Source: Eutreptiella sp. 'Long Island Sound 2002' (taxonomy: Eukaryota > Euglenozoa > Euglenophyceae > Eutreptiales > Eutreptiaceae). Taken from it: a DNA stretch of 64,000 bases. A program made the position numbers and the translations under genes. Every line of letters begins with the position of its first letter. The first letter of the stretch is position 1. The notes beneath the pieces were generated by a model. That model worked only from the letters and a program-made list of their open reading frames with translations, was not told the DNA's origin and made no database searches. Below, piece by piece: positions 9,604-21,267 of the stretch. Location of the stretch: assembly GCA_964036045.1 (NCBI GenBank), contig OZ038380.1:117599699-117663698 (forward strand), read 5' to 3'.

Positions 9604-12600
9604 CAACCCTTTCTGACCTTCTTGATAGCGTTGTAGAGACTGATCTGGTCGGATTCGAACCGGCGCTGCATATCCAGGGCTTGCTTCTTGACCTGTGGGT
9701 GCATCATGTGGTGCTGCCAAGCCTCACATAGCTCGAGCACTCCGGACTCTGGGACCAGCAGCTTACCATTCCGGTAGAGCTTGCCATCCTCCTCAGTCAG
9801 CCCCTTTTGTCACTTCTGCCCGTCATCAGGGTCGGTGACAGCCCTATATTCGGCCTCAAAGGCCTCAGACTTGGCGTAGTCGTCGGTCCAGTCGTCCTGG
9901 AGGCAAGATTCAGGGAAGAGGTGCGGGTCGGACTCAGCTCCCTCAGGGGCGAGTACTCTGACCGCTCTGCCCATCCTCGTTCCGAGGGGGGCATCCACAG
10001 CCATGACGACGAAGCATTTAACACCCTCCTCCTCCATCAGGTGCTCCATTTCTATGATCCTCTTGGCCTCAGCGGTCTCAGCCTCATCGCCATGGGCGGG
10101 GACATCCGTCATGCCCTTGCTGGCGGGATAGGCCCACCTACTGAGACAGTCCGCCACGGTGTTGTCCTTGCCAGGAACATACACAACCGTGAGGTCGAAC
10201 TTTGCCAAGTTCTCATGCCATCTTGCCCGTCGGGAGGCGGGACCAGAGGGGGTGTCCACGTGCTCTTTGTGCCACGACTGCAGACTCTGATGGTCCGTGC
10301 GGACGGTGACGGGATGAAGGGTTATGTGCTCAGCCCATTTCCTGAGAGCCATGACGATGGCATACGCCTCCTTTTCTCGGGGCGTCCACGTCCGTCTCTG
10401 GCCTTCCGCCAGGACTCGGCTCCAGAAGGCCACTGGCGCGTGCCACCCATCGTCAAGCACTTGTTTCCAACACAGCGCCAACGGCGTAGTCGGAAGCATC
10501 GGTGCGCAGGACGAACCCTCGGTCAGGATCCACGAGGTGCAGACCCACTGCGGATAGCAGTGCCTGCTTCATCCCCTCAAAGGCACGGTCGGACTCTTCA
10601 TTCCAGACCAGAGCCTTCTTGGACCCCTTCTTGGTCTCCTCTCGGTTGCCCTTGAGCATGGTCGTCATGGGGGCTGCATACTCGGCATACATCTTGATAT
10701 ACCCCGAGTAGTAGTTGCAGAATCCCAAGTACGCCCGTAGCTCAGAGACAGTTTTGGGCTTTTCCCGGTGCTCGATCGCAGCCATCCTGCCAGGTATGGG
10801 CTTCCGCTGCCCGTTCCCGACTACGTGGCCAGCGAGGACCACCTCGCTTACCGCAATGGTGGCCTTGTCACTGCTGCCCGTGAGCTTGTGCCGAACCAGA
10901 AGGTCCAGCACTCTGGTGACGTCCCCCTCATGTGCCTCCAGGAGCTCCTCATAGCTCATACTGGGGTCCCCGGACGCGATGATCACGTCGTCCGGGAAGG
11001 GGTCCGCACAGTCACGCACCGGCTTAAGCAGGTTCTCCAGCATCCGCTGAAAAGCCGCATTGCCGTCGGTAACGCCCATGGGCATCACCTTCCACTGGAG
11101 GGGCCCAAGTGGTGTGCTCATTGCTGTGCAAGCACGGGACTCCTCGGCGAGAGGCATCTGATGATAACCATGTTTCAGGTCAATCACCGTGAAGATCCTC
11201 CGCCGGTGTTGTTTTTGCAGCATGTCCTCAATGAGGGGCAGCGTATAGCTGTCATGCTGCGTTTGGGCGTTTAGGCCGCGGTAGTCGACCACGAGCCGCC
11301 ACTCTCCTGCCACCTTCTTGGGGACGACGAAGCACGGGGAGGCCCACTCGGAGTGGCACGGCTCAAGCCAGCCCCTCTCGATGAATTCACGGAGGATCCT
11401 CTCCATGGCCTCCTTTCTCTCGCCCCTCAGGGCGAACTCCCGGTGTCTGTACACACGGGCGTCCGGCTTCAGTCGTATCTTGGCCTCACCATACGGTCCA
11501 CGCACCGGTGGGGGAAACACAGGTTTTCCGCTGAAGAAGGTATCCCCATACTTCTGCTTTAGCCTGGCCCTCAACGCCTGGATCTTGGGGCATTCATCGG
11601 ACTCTGCCTTGGCCTTTCCGGGCACCTGAACCACTGAGCTTACTTGCGGGGTATCACCGCATGGTTTCGGCTCTGGTGGTCTTCCCAGGTGGCCCAAAGG
11701 GCCATCTCTGGTGTTGCCTCGGAACAAGTCACCATAGGTGGGCGGGTTCCGGCTGATTGGCTCGTCCTGGCTGGACATGTGGTCCAGTACCCTCCTTACA
11801 AAGGTATTCCCATCATAGGAACCGGAGACGATGGAATCCACTTTCCACCAGGCTTTGTCCTGGCCCTTGCCCTCACGCTGGCTTCCCCAGTCGTGAAAGG
11901 GCTGATCCATATACCGCTGAACCAGATCCAGCTCCTCTTCAGTGAGGAGGTCCTCCCATTCTCCGATGTCAACAGGGGAAACCGCAAAGCATTGCCGCCA
12001 TGGCTCCGCTATGATGCGTTTGACACACACGAAGTCCGTGGTGTCGGCCTGTTCAAGGCCCCCATCCACATAGTGGAATTCCGTTGGCCATCTCTGGGGT
12101 GGCATGGGCTGTCCCTTAGCGTCCTGATGGACACTCTCTCAAGCCGGTAGGACGACCTTGTTTCAGGTCATGTTGGTCAGTGAGACCACCCAATCTCGGG
12201 TGCTTTCCTCCTCGGTGCATCCCATAGGAACAACCAGCACTGCCTTGGAGCGGTCCTTGCGAATCTTCCCTACCGCCCTTGGAATGTCCTATCGGGGGCA
12301 ATGCATTCACATCAAACCCTGATGCGGACCCCAGTGCTTCTTCCACGCGGAGTCCTGGGCGCTCCAGTACTTCTCACAAACCCGAAGATGGGCGGAGGTT
12401 CCTGAAGAGAAAGCATCCAAGGCCAGATCCGAAGCTCCCAGGTCCGCAACCACTCGGTCCGCACTTCCGGCATTACGCTGTGCTCCTGGTTTGCTGGCCC
12501 AGCTGGCTCAGTCCCCAGCGCGGCTACTTCGAGCTGATTGCGTTCCGGTTGGATCCATTGGCACCCCACATGGTGCTCAGGTAACGAAAGCCACGAGAGC

Positions 12601-13379
12601 TGGTCGTCCTGGTACAGGGTTATTGAGGCCTGGGCCGGGAGGACGCTGGAGTCCGTCTCCATCATGAAGTCGTACCCAACGATCATGTCCCAGTCCACCT
12701 GGGCCTCGTGGAAGCGACCTTGCAGGAGAATTTCCTTGCCGAGGTCCGGGCGGCTCAGCTCACGGTGGTTCACGAGCTGCAGCCCAATGGCCGCTTCCCT
12801 CGTGCCTCCCACCATGTACTGGCCGTTCGCCACCCTCAGCCTGACAGGCTTCCGACTGTCGGTCAAGCACTCTGGCGGAAGCAAGCCAGCCTTGACCAAG
12901 CTGACCTGAGCTCCCGTGTCGACCCATACGTCGAAGACCTTCTCCACTTCCCCGCATAAGGCACGGACCTTAAAGTGCAACTGCCGCTCACGCCCCACAC
13001 GGCGCACGGCGTGCAAGCTCAGGATCTCCGGCCGTTTCAGAAGCTCAATAAGGGACTGGTGCAGGTCGTGGACAATGGGCTCAGGCTGCCCATCTGCAGC
13101 ATCCAGCTGCGGTCCGGGTGATCCTCCGATACTCTCGGATAGATCTTGAAGCACATCAAATACATTCTTGGTCGCGAAGGATGGACGGGTGCAAGGGTTC
13201 ATGCCTTCACTTGCCCTCACCCTGCCACTGCGACTGTCTTTCGTTTTGGGTGCCGGACCGGGCCTTCCGCCCGCGGCAATCCCTTTGTGCTCATTGTCTC
13301 CCAACTGGGATGGTGTGGCGCTTCCCACGACACCATCCTGCGACCGCCCTAGCTGAAGCCCTTGGCTGCAGGGGCTCCG
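9604..13379 (-). pseudogene. Element A pol, N-terminal part: protease, MT-like remnant, RT, RNase H
   Basis: This is collinear with F pol. The retroviral-type protease has WVDTGAQVSLV near 12930. The methyltransferase-like domain lies at roughly 12120-12480 but is broken by a frameshift near 12480 and another frame change before 12105. RT is at about 11000-11400 (FTVIDLKHGYHQ; active site DPFPDDV, with Pro where F has Val). RNase H follows (LRTDASDYAVGAVLE). A one-base insertion near 10466 shifts the frame inside RNase H, and TGA at 9810-9812 replaces a Trp codon. The segment then continues into the integrase zinc finger, where B is inserted. The reading frame begins immediately after the in-frame UAG at 13380-13382. 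Confidence 0.9.
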
Positions 13380-13382
13380 CTA
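13380..13382 (-). promoter_or_regulatory. In-frame UAG between gag and pol (candidate readthrough stop), copy A
   Basis: Gag ends CCT TAG CGG AGC CCC. The 17 codons after the stop are open and lead, without a frame change, into the pol ORF whose first ATG is at 13328. Element F has CCC TAG CGG AGC at the same place. Amber suppression between gag and pol is known from gammaretroviruses, and CGG after a leaky stop is a known readthrough context in some RNA viruses. Use of the mechanism here is inferred. Confidence 0.55.
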
Positions 13383-16300
13383 AGGGGCGTCGGTTGTGGT
13401 AGTAGGGGTACTCTCCTCCTCATTAACCTCGTTGACACCCTTCTTCTTTCCCCCTTTCTTACCCTTCTTGTCCTTGTCCTTCTCTTTGTTCTCCTTGTTC
13501 TTGTCGTCCGACTTGGGGACCCAGGACTTCTTAATCTCCTGGATCTCCTTGGCCAACTCGGTCCCCACCGACATCAGCTCCGATAGCTCGTCCTTGGTGA
13601 CCTCCACCTTGGTCTCCCGGATACCCGCGGGTGCACGCTTCTTTGACCCGTGCACCTTCTTGTAGGCCTCCGTGTCGGCCTTGTGGATGGGGCATGTCCG
13701 GTGGTCATGGTTGAACCCTTTGTTCCTCCCATAACACACGATACAGCCCTAAGGGTGAGCTCGTATGAACTCCTCAAAGGACAGCGGAGGGTCGCCAATG
13801 CGGCGGGGCTCCTTCTTCTCCTTCTTCTTCCGACCCTTCTGCAGGGGCTTCCAGCTTCCCCGGTTGCTTCCCGCGTTCAGGTTGTTGGCCACAAAGGCAC
13901 AAATGGCCATTTCGGCGGGCTCATCTTCGTCGTCATCGTTGTCAAGAGCCTCATCGCCATCGGCTCCCGCTGGGTCCATGGCAGCTTCCCCACCGAACCC
14001 CTCGCCAACGTAGTTGACGACACCGTCGCCGGGCCTCAACCCGCGGGTGTGGTGGAGGTTCCGGTACTCCTTGAGTACCTCCTCTCCAACCCACTCCAGG
14101 ACCTCGTCGCAACTCATCCGCGCCAGGATGGCCTGCAGACAGATGGTCTGGCCGCCGACGTCACACTCATCAAGGCGCCACATCGCGGTCTTCTCGCGAT
14201 TGCCCGTGACGGTGATGAGGAGGGCGTTCCGCAGGGAGTGCCGTTTGACATCCCGGGTCACGTTCTTCCTTGTCCAAGCCACCACGTTTGTATGATACTC
14301 CTTGGGGAGCATCATCTTGACCGTGTGGTTGGACTTGGCCCTCTTGGCTTCCTCCTTGGTGGCTCTCTTGATCCATGCTTCCGGCAGCATGGAGAGCAGG
14401 CGGGCCTGCTCGTCACCCTCATTCCAGTCCTCCACGTTGCGGCGGAAGAGGGTGTATTGCCCCCGGAAGTCCCGCCAATCTCGTAGGCGGATCTCCCGAC
14501 CATCATGCTGAAGCTTGATGGCCCTCCACCGCTTGGCAGCCACCTGCGGAGCGTCCACCCGCTCCTGCTCGTTGAGCCACTTCTTGGCTTCCTTGAGGGT
14601 CTTGATTTTCCCCTCCTTGGTCGCCACGAGGTATAGCTCTTGGAGCACTTCCGGCAGGCGCCACCTGAACCGTTTGAAGACATATTTCTCCGCATCTGCG
14701 GGATCTATGTCTTCAGTGACGGTCCTCCCCCAATCGTCCAGCTTCTCCAAGAAGCGGTCGAGGTTGAGGGAGTTGCCATCGTACGTGGGGGGCTTGATGT
14801 CCTTCAGGTCTTCCCACACGGCGGCATCCGCGGCCTTAGAGACCATGAACGCCGGCCGCGAGGTCGACCGAGGTTCCCATCGGCGTCCCCCACGGACTCT
14901 CACGGCCGCCACTTCCATCTCCTCCACGGTATCCATGTGGCTACGCCGCGGTTCATCCATGTACGCTGAACCTAGATGTTCACGCCGTACTCCTTCCATG
15001 TATGCCTCCTCATCAAAGTACCGGCGGCTGCGTTCAGCGGCCTCCCGTTGTACACCACGCGGCGGGGTAGTGCCGAACTCCTCCAGGTCTTCCTCGACTC
15101 CGCCGGCATCCCAACCCACGTCCCCACCGGGGACCTCTTCCCTGAGTCCACCATAACGCCCGCCAGCCATTGGGATTGGCTCCTGGGCTGGTGCGGGGCG
15201 TCGGGGGCGTACCGGTGTCCGCGGTGGAGCACGGCGGTTGTGGTACTCCGCACTGAGCCACTCATCACGCCACTCCTCACTGCCACTGCCAGGCGGCACG
15301 CGCTCGTTACGGCGGCCCGCGCTGTGATGAGAGGGGGCGCTGAGGGAGGGCGCACTGGCGCTGGGGCGACTCCTGGGGGCTCCGCGGGGGGCGTGGGCTG
15401 CGCCTGGACCTGGTCCAGGTCCCCAGCCGTCATCTGATGAGCCGGAATCCAGGGGTGGGTGGTCGCTGACGACGCTCCCACGGCCTTCCAGCTCGTCCAA
15501 CCCCTGCTGCAGGCCGTTGATGACCTTGTTCAGCAGCCTGGTCTCGCCCCTGGCGGCGATGGCGACCTTGGCGATCTTGACCATCTCCGTCTTGGCGATG
15601 TCCAGCTCCTTCTGTGCGCCCGCGGCGACCCTGGCGATGCGGATCATCTCGCCTTTGCCCGTGTCTACCTCACGCTCGAGGGTCTGGGCCCTCTTGCGGA
15701 GGGGGACGATCCACCGCCAACTGGCCTCGGGGTCACCCTCTTCTGGTGGGCCGTCGGGGTCCCCAGGGGGTCCTCCAGGAGGGCCTCCGCCGGGTCCGCC
15801 CGGTCCAGGGGGTCCTCCCCCGCCCGGAGGTCTGCCTCCGGGGGGTCCACCTGGTGGGCGTCCTCCAGGGGGTCCTGACGGTCCTCCGCCAGGGGGTCCC
15901 GGTGGGCCTCCGCCGGGTCCCCTCGGTGGGTCCGAGGATGGGGGCTTCTCCGTGTAGCCAAAGTCCATGTCCTCATCCTCGTCCATGTCGCCCCACCTGG
16001 TCGTTTCGGTCTCGCACGCGGAAGACTCCGAGCTCCGGTAGGGAGAAGGGAGATCCTCACCCTCACCCTCCGGCTCCATGGGGACATCTCCGCCTCCTCC
16101 TCCAGCCACTCCTCGGCGATGTCGGCAGTCTCGTCCATCCCCGTTGCTGGCGGTGAAGAAGGGGTCGGAGTCGTGGGGGTGTCCGCCCGCTGGCCTCCGT
16201 GACCTCTCGGGGGTCTTCCCCTTACCCCTCCTTCGTCGGTAGGCGGTGGGGCCACTGTTTGCCACTGCTGCCCGTGTCAACCTCCTCCAGATCCAGCGTC

Positions 16301-17730
16301 ATCTTGGAGGAGGCAACCCCTTCGAAGAGCTTTCGAATTGTCTCCACTCGGGATCCTCCCGGGGGAGTCTCGCGCTGGAGCCTGGCCTCCGCCTCCTCCA
16401 TTGCGGCGGCCGTGGCTGCGGCAGCTCGCCTTTCGGCCTCCTCCCGGGAACGGGCAGCCTCGGCTTCCCGAGCCCGCTGCAGCCGAGCCTTCCCCGCTTC
16501 CAATGCTGCCAGCTCCGCCTCTGTCTTGGCCCTCTCCTCAGCGACCTTCCGTCGCGCGGCCTCGATGGCGTCCTTCCTGGCGGCGTCCGCTTGGGCCTTG
16601 GCCGTTGCTTTGGCCTGGGCCCTTTCGCCCGCCTCCTTCCTTGCCCTCTCTTGGGCAAGCGCCTCTTCCAGCGCTTTCACTTCGGCCTCCTTACGGACAA
16701 TGGCCTCTTAGGCCAGGAGGGTTTCCTGGGCGGCTGCCGCCACCTCACTCCTGACCCGGGCAGTCGCTGCCTCCTGTGCGGCTGCAGCCGTGAGACCAGC
16801 CGCGATGGCCGCCACGGTGGAGGCATGGAAGGCCATGCCTCTGCCCCAATCTGTGGCCCTCTCCTGGGCGATCCCGACGGCGCCCTCCACGGCCACGTTC
16901 TGCTGCGTGGCCCGTTGCCGGGCAACCCGAAGGTTGCAGGGCACCCCACAGGCGCGCTCGCAGGCGCGGGCCACGTCCCTTTGGTCGGGAGCGACGCTGC
17001 TGCTGGAGCTGGCCTGGTCGGCCGGCATCCTCCCCCGGTGGGCCGACTCCACGTCGCTGCTGGGGCCTGACTTCCTCAGGTGCAGCTGACGTGGCTTGGC
17101 CTTGGCCTGCTTGGCGACTTCGAGGAAGTCGCCAAGGGTGGTGTGGCCGGGGTGGTGACCGCCACTGGCCCGTTGGGGGCTGGGGGCTGGGGTTCCGCCC
17201 TTGGTCCTGTTCTCCGCGGCTTGGGCGGCTTTGGCGGCCACGGATTCTTGGTACTCCCGCCATTTCTTGTCCCGCTTCTTGTCCCCGGCGGATCACTTCT
17301 CCTTCTCAGGAGACGCGCTGCTGCTGCTGCCCTGCAGCGTAGGCCCGTTCCCCGGTTCTGGGAACTTCTTTTCGATAATGTTCCATATAGAGACGTTGAT
17401 CGTGGCGCCCGACGGGTACTCGTTGGGGTTCTCGTCCTCATCAATCCCGTCGGGGCGCAGCCCTTCGCCGGGCCTGTCCGGGCGGATCCAGAACCTCCAG
17501 CGCTTCTGGCGGAAGCGGTAGGCATATCCTTCCACCCGCAGCCAGCCTTCCACTGCATGCAGGCGGTCGGCAGCCATGTCCTCCCTGAGCTCGAAGCTCC
17601 CGGGCATGCCGCCTTCGCACTGGGGGTTGCTGTGGCGGTAGTGCTGCCCCCACACCAACTCACGAAGTAGGCGCACCGCATGGGGGTGGGGCAGCGGCCA
17701 CGTCTTGCCCGCCTCCTGCCAGTTCACCAT
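13383..17730 (-). pseudogene. Element A gag (giant, decayed)
   Basis: This is collinear with the F gag of about 1,440 codons. In order it has an N-terminal domain (MVNWQEAGKTW), an Ala/Glu-rich coiled coil (16222-16680), a Gly/Pro-rich collagen-like tract (about 15700-15950), a capsid-like helical region (about 14100-14800) and a zinc-knuckle-like CX2CX8HX4C (CIVCYGRNKGFNHDHRTC). Breaks relative to F are nonsense codons at about 17293 and 16708, a frameshift near 16260, and a CAG-to-TAG change at 13749-13751 directly before the zinc knuckle. Gag normally forms the virus-like particle and packages RNA. The plus-strand ORFs here are antisense shadows of GC-rich Gag codons. Confidence 0.88.
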
Positions 17731-18047
17731 CGGCGCTCGTTCCCCTCGATGGACCGGTCTTGGGGGTGGCTGTTGAAGCGGTTGCTGTGGTCCACTCTAT
17801 CTACAGGGCTGGGACCAAGACGCCCGATGGTGTTTGTGGAGGTGGGTGATGTAGCTGGGAGTGCGGCCGGTACTGGTCGGCCGAAGGAACTCGCTGATGT
17901 CGGAGTTCCGGTTGCTACACCTCCTTCACGGACTCGGCGCTGTTGCTGACGCTCCGGGCGATGCTCCGGGCGGCGCTGCGAAGCCCGTGGTGCTCGGGGT
18001 TCAGGTGGCCCCGAGTGGCACGCGAGGGATCGGTAACCCCGCGGCGG
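17731..18047 (-). other. Element A 5' leader
   Basis: These 317 bases lie between the primer site and the gag start. They are GC-rich and without family-supported coding sequence. This is the expected place for packaging signals, but none can be named. Confidence 0.6.
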
Positions 18048-18058
18048 TGAAACGCTTT
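18048..18058 (-). promoter_or_regulatory. Element A primer site, self-complementary to LTR 18171-18181
   Basis: In element orientation the 11 bases directly after the 5' LTR are AAAGCGTTTCA. The LTR carries TGAAACGCTTT in the same orientation at 18171-18181, an 11-of-11 complement. No TGG, the start of a tRNA-CCA complement, is present at this position. The arrangement is like that of the fission-yeast element Tf1, whose transcript 5' end folds back to prime reverse transcription. The same pair occurs in element F (49195-49205 with 49318-49328). Confidence 0.6.
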
Positions 18059-21000
18059 TGAAACGTTCCCGTGGGGGGCCGGCCACGGGACGCTGCGGTG
18101 ACACGCACAGGTGAGCAGGCAGGCAGAGCACTACGCTCACAAGGGCATCAATACGCTCGTGTCATGTGACAAAGCGTTTCAGGATCCTTGCCACTCTGCA
18201 ACAAGGGAACGAAAGTATGTACAGCAACACATCAGGATATGTACACATGGGGTTAAGACTGGACTGGGGTAAGGGCATCACAGGACAATAGACACTCAGT
18301 CCCAAATCATATCCCATTCCCAGGTCCGACCCTCTCAGTGGCTGGCAGGGGCTGGGGCTCAAACACAACCCATGCCCTGCCAAGTCCGGACCCTGAAACC
18401 CTGCCAAAAGGGGAGGCTGTCACGCCCAGCCACAGGCGAGTTCCTGGGAAACCAAGGAGCTCCATGGCCGACCAACAGTAGCTCCCCATGCTCCCCTAAC
18501 AGCGGGTCTCAACTCCCCTCTGAGCTGGAGAGAAGGCCCCGCCATTCTTCCCTAGGAGTTGGTAGCTGAAAATGGACTGTTTCAGCCCAGACTGATATTA
18601 GCTCAAAAACCTCCCCAACTGACCTCTTGTCCGGACCTGCCAGAGGTAGTGACGAGGCTATTGACCCTATGTCCTTCAAGTACCAACTCACTGGACCATT
18701 CACCGAACCTGGCTCCCTCTGAACTCCCAGCATCGGGGCACCACGGGTTCGTCAAGTGGGGTCATGATGCCAAAATCACCAAAACTGGCGTCATTCCCAC
18801 GCGTGACTCGCCCGGCCAGGGCAAGGCCAATGGCTCACAGGATAGGAAGCAGGTGCCAGGACCTGTATCTGAGTGCACAACCTGAAATTGGGTCTGAAAT
18901 CGTCATGGGCATAGAGATATGGGGCCGCCAATTGACCACATGGGGGGGTGAAATTGGGGTCCCAAAAGGGGGTCATTTTGGCTGCTCAAAATGAGCCAAA
19001 ATCAGGGGTGTCCTCAATAGTATATCTCCACGCCGGCTTAGAGATCGGATCCGCCATTCCAAATGCGATCCACCAGGAGTCCAGCAGAGACTCCCATGCA
19101 CTTGGCTCTCAAAGATCTCCATGCCACTCGGCGTGGTGACAATCCAAATTGGGTCCACAACTGCCGAAATGGCAAAATCGGCCGTCTCGGGCGACCGTCC
19201 AGGGTAGGAAACCTTGGCAATTTTGTCGCGCCAAGCCTTGTTTCACGACCCTTGATATCCCCTTTGATCCCATGCCCTGGGTCATGGCTCGCTGTCACAC
19301 TGGCTGCTTACTGTTCACCGAGGGGATGAACACACAGATAGGGCAGAAAGCAGCATGCGGTGCACAGGGGGGGATCATGGATCACACCAAAGGTTGAATA
19401 ACTCCAGATGAGCCGCAGGAGCAAATACGAAACTCAATGGTGTTCAACCCTCGGTCATATGCTACAATATTCGATTTCCTTCCTGGCTAGATCCCGTGCC
19501 CCATGGAGATATGGTAGTTCCAATATGGCATACAAATGCAAAAACAGCAAAATTTGGCCAAAATGGCCCGCACTCATGATCCCATATCTCCATGGCCACA
19601 GCGGAGATCCTTTGAATCAAAGATGCTATAGACACATGGGACTCAGGTCCCGATATATGCCGCTTGCCAACCCTCATGGTCGCCTCTAGCTATTTTCTCC
19701 ATTGGAGGGAAAATGACACACAAATGGGGCAGAATGGCAACATACCCGAAATTGGGTGAGTCACCACTCTCCCTTCAAGAGGAGAGGCCACATGGCGACA
19801 CACCCCATTCGATGCGGGTTTATGTGCCCTCTCCGAATCGCCCTTACCTTTGGTCAAGTGGCGCACACAACCTCGGCGGTGAAGTCAGGGGGAGAAGGGG
19901 GTTGTGGCCATTCTGGGCAAAACGGCCAAAATTCACCCAAAGGTGTTAACACGAAAAATTGTATCTCCGTATCACAAGAGAAAGGAGCCTCGGGCTTTTG
20001 CATGGATGCAAACCGAAACTTTGCTTCCCTTTTGCAACAAGGGTTGAGGTTCAAAGCATAATGGAAACATTTTTAACACCTCAATGCTTGAAGCACACTA
20101 TTTATGGGAAAAAGTGCATATATCGGCGATATTGGTATGTACATATCTTTGGGTCATTGAGGAACAAATATATGAGCAAACACTTTTGGAGTAGGCCCAT
20201 AGTAGGTGCCTTCAAATATGCCCACTATGGTTAGATAGTCTCCGCCCACTCACGTCATTAGTGCTTGCATATGAGCGCGTGTGCCGAGAGGCAGTATGGC
20301 ACGCGTGCTCACAAGGCGACATTATAAAAAATGGAAGGCAAGGTTGTAAAAATCAACCAAGCCATCCACGATGTTTTTCGTGGTCTCTACTTTACATATT
20401 GCCTTGGTTCAAGGCTCAACTCTACATGGGCTTTGAGCACGGGCCTCGGGGGTTTGACCATTTTGGCCTAATTTTTGATCACAATTTGTCCTTTCTCAAA
20501 AAACGAGTTTTGGTACGCATTGAATTGCGTGGAGCCATCGTTGAGTTGGCTCGAAAAGCGAAAATGGCCCAGGGCTTTTGGTCTTGTGAGCATTGTGTTC
20601 GGCTATTAACGTTCATGCTCACAGGGCCACAAAGTGAGCGTTTGCGCACGCAAACGACTTGGGTTTGCGAAACCCATAGGCTGCCTAAAACATCCCTATT
20701 GCCCTCTTCCCTATTCAAAGTGATATGCCCATGTGAAAGGGGCATGGATGAAAGGCATAGGGGGGGAATGTAGGGTTCCGTCCGAACTCATGGTACTTGA
20801 GAACCATGAGTTCGAGCCATTGATGGAAAAGCTTGCGCGCTGATTTTCTCCCGGACGCAACGACGAAAAACTCTGGTGAACACACCAGATGAAAGTACAC
20901 GAAAAATCCTCTAGATCCAGCCCTTAAGTTCTCTTAGAGCCTCAAAGGTACTCGAGAAAAATCCCTCGCAAAACTCGCCACGGAGAAGCGACAAAAGCGC

Positions 21001-21267
21001 GCGAGCAGGCGACAACAGGCGGCGATTTCAGGACAATTATAAATCGCGGTACAAATCGGGTATTTCACCGATTTCCGACCAAAAAACGCCCAAGACAATA
21101 AAATTATGGTAATTCTACATCGATTTATTGGTTAGAAATCGGATTCCAGATTTCGTGGATTAGAGAACAGGGATATCCCGCTGACAGCCGGTGTCAACGG
21201 CCTCCACACGGGTGTGACGGCTCACAGGCCTCCGGGCCATGCGCCATAGCTTCTGGGTACCGATTCA
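18059..21267 (-). repeat. Element A 5' LTR (3.2 kb)
   Basis: This is similar to F's LTRs over its left 1.1 kb and at its right end (ctgggtaccgattca versus ctgggtaccgcttca), and strongly diverged between. It begins TG and ends CA on the plus strand. Its right end stands directly against open gag codons of element G. It holds an 11-bp perfect hairpin at 20784-20813 (GAACTCATGGT/ACCATGAGTTC, 8-base loop). I see no supported gene in it. Confidence 0.85.

Larger units (their letters stand above)
1..21267 (-). mobile_element. Element A: Ty3/gypsy retrotransposon, A/F family, degenerate, 3' LTR off-window
   Basis: This minus-strand LTR retrotransposon is cut by the left window edge. Reading leftward it has a 5' LTR (18059-21267), leader, gag, an in-frame UAG, pol, and 3' non-coding sequence running off the edge. 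Collinear similarity to the complete element F identifies every part. Element B interrupts it at 1926-9598, inside the integrase zinc finger. Its own right end falls inside the gag reading frame of element G, so A is an insertion in G. The flank after its 5' LTR is ATAC; the matching left duplication would be off-window. Many nonsense codons and a few indels show that it is dead. Its LTR differs strongly from F's over 19.2-21.2 kb, so A and F are different subfamilies. Confidence 0.9.

Noticed and set aside
15517-15957. Plus-strand Gly/Pro-rich ORF (and the equivalent at 46794-47108)
   Set aside because: It is the antisense of the Gly/Pro tract of A and F Gag. GGNCCN repeats are open on both strands.
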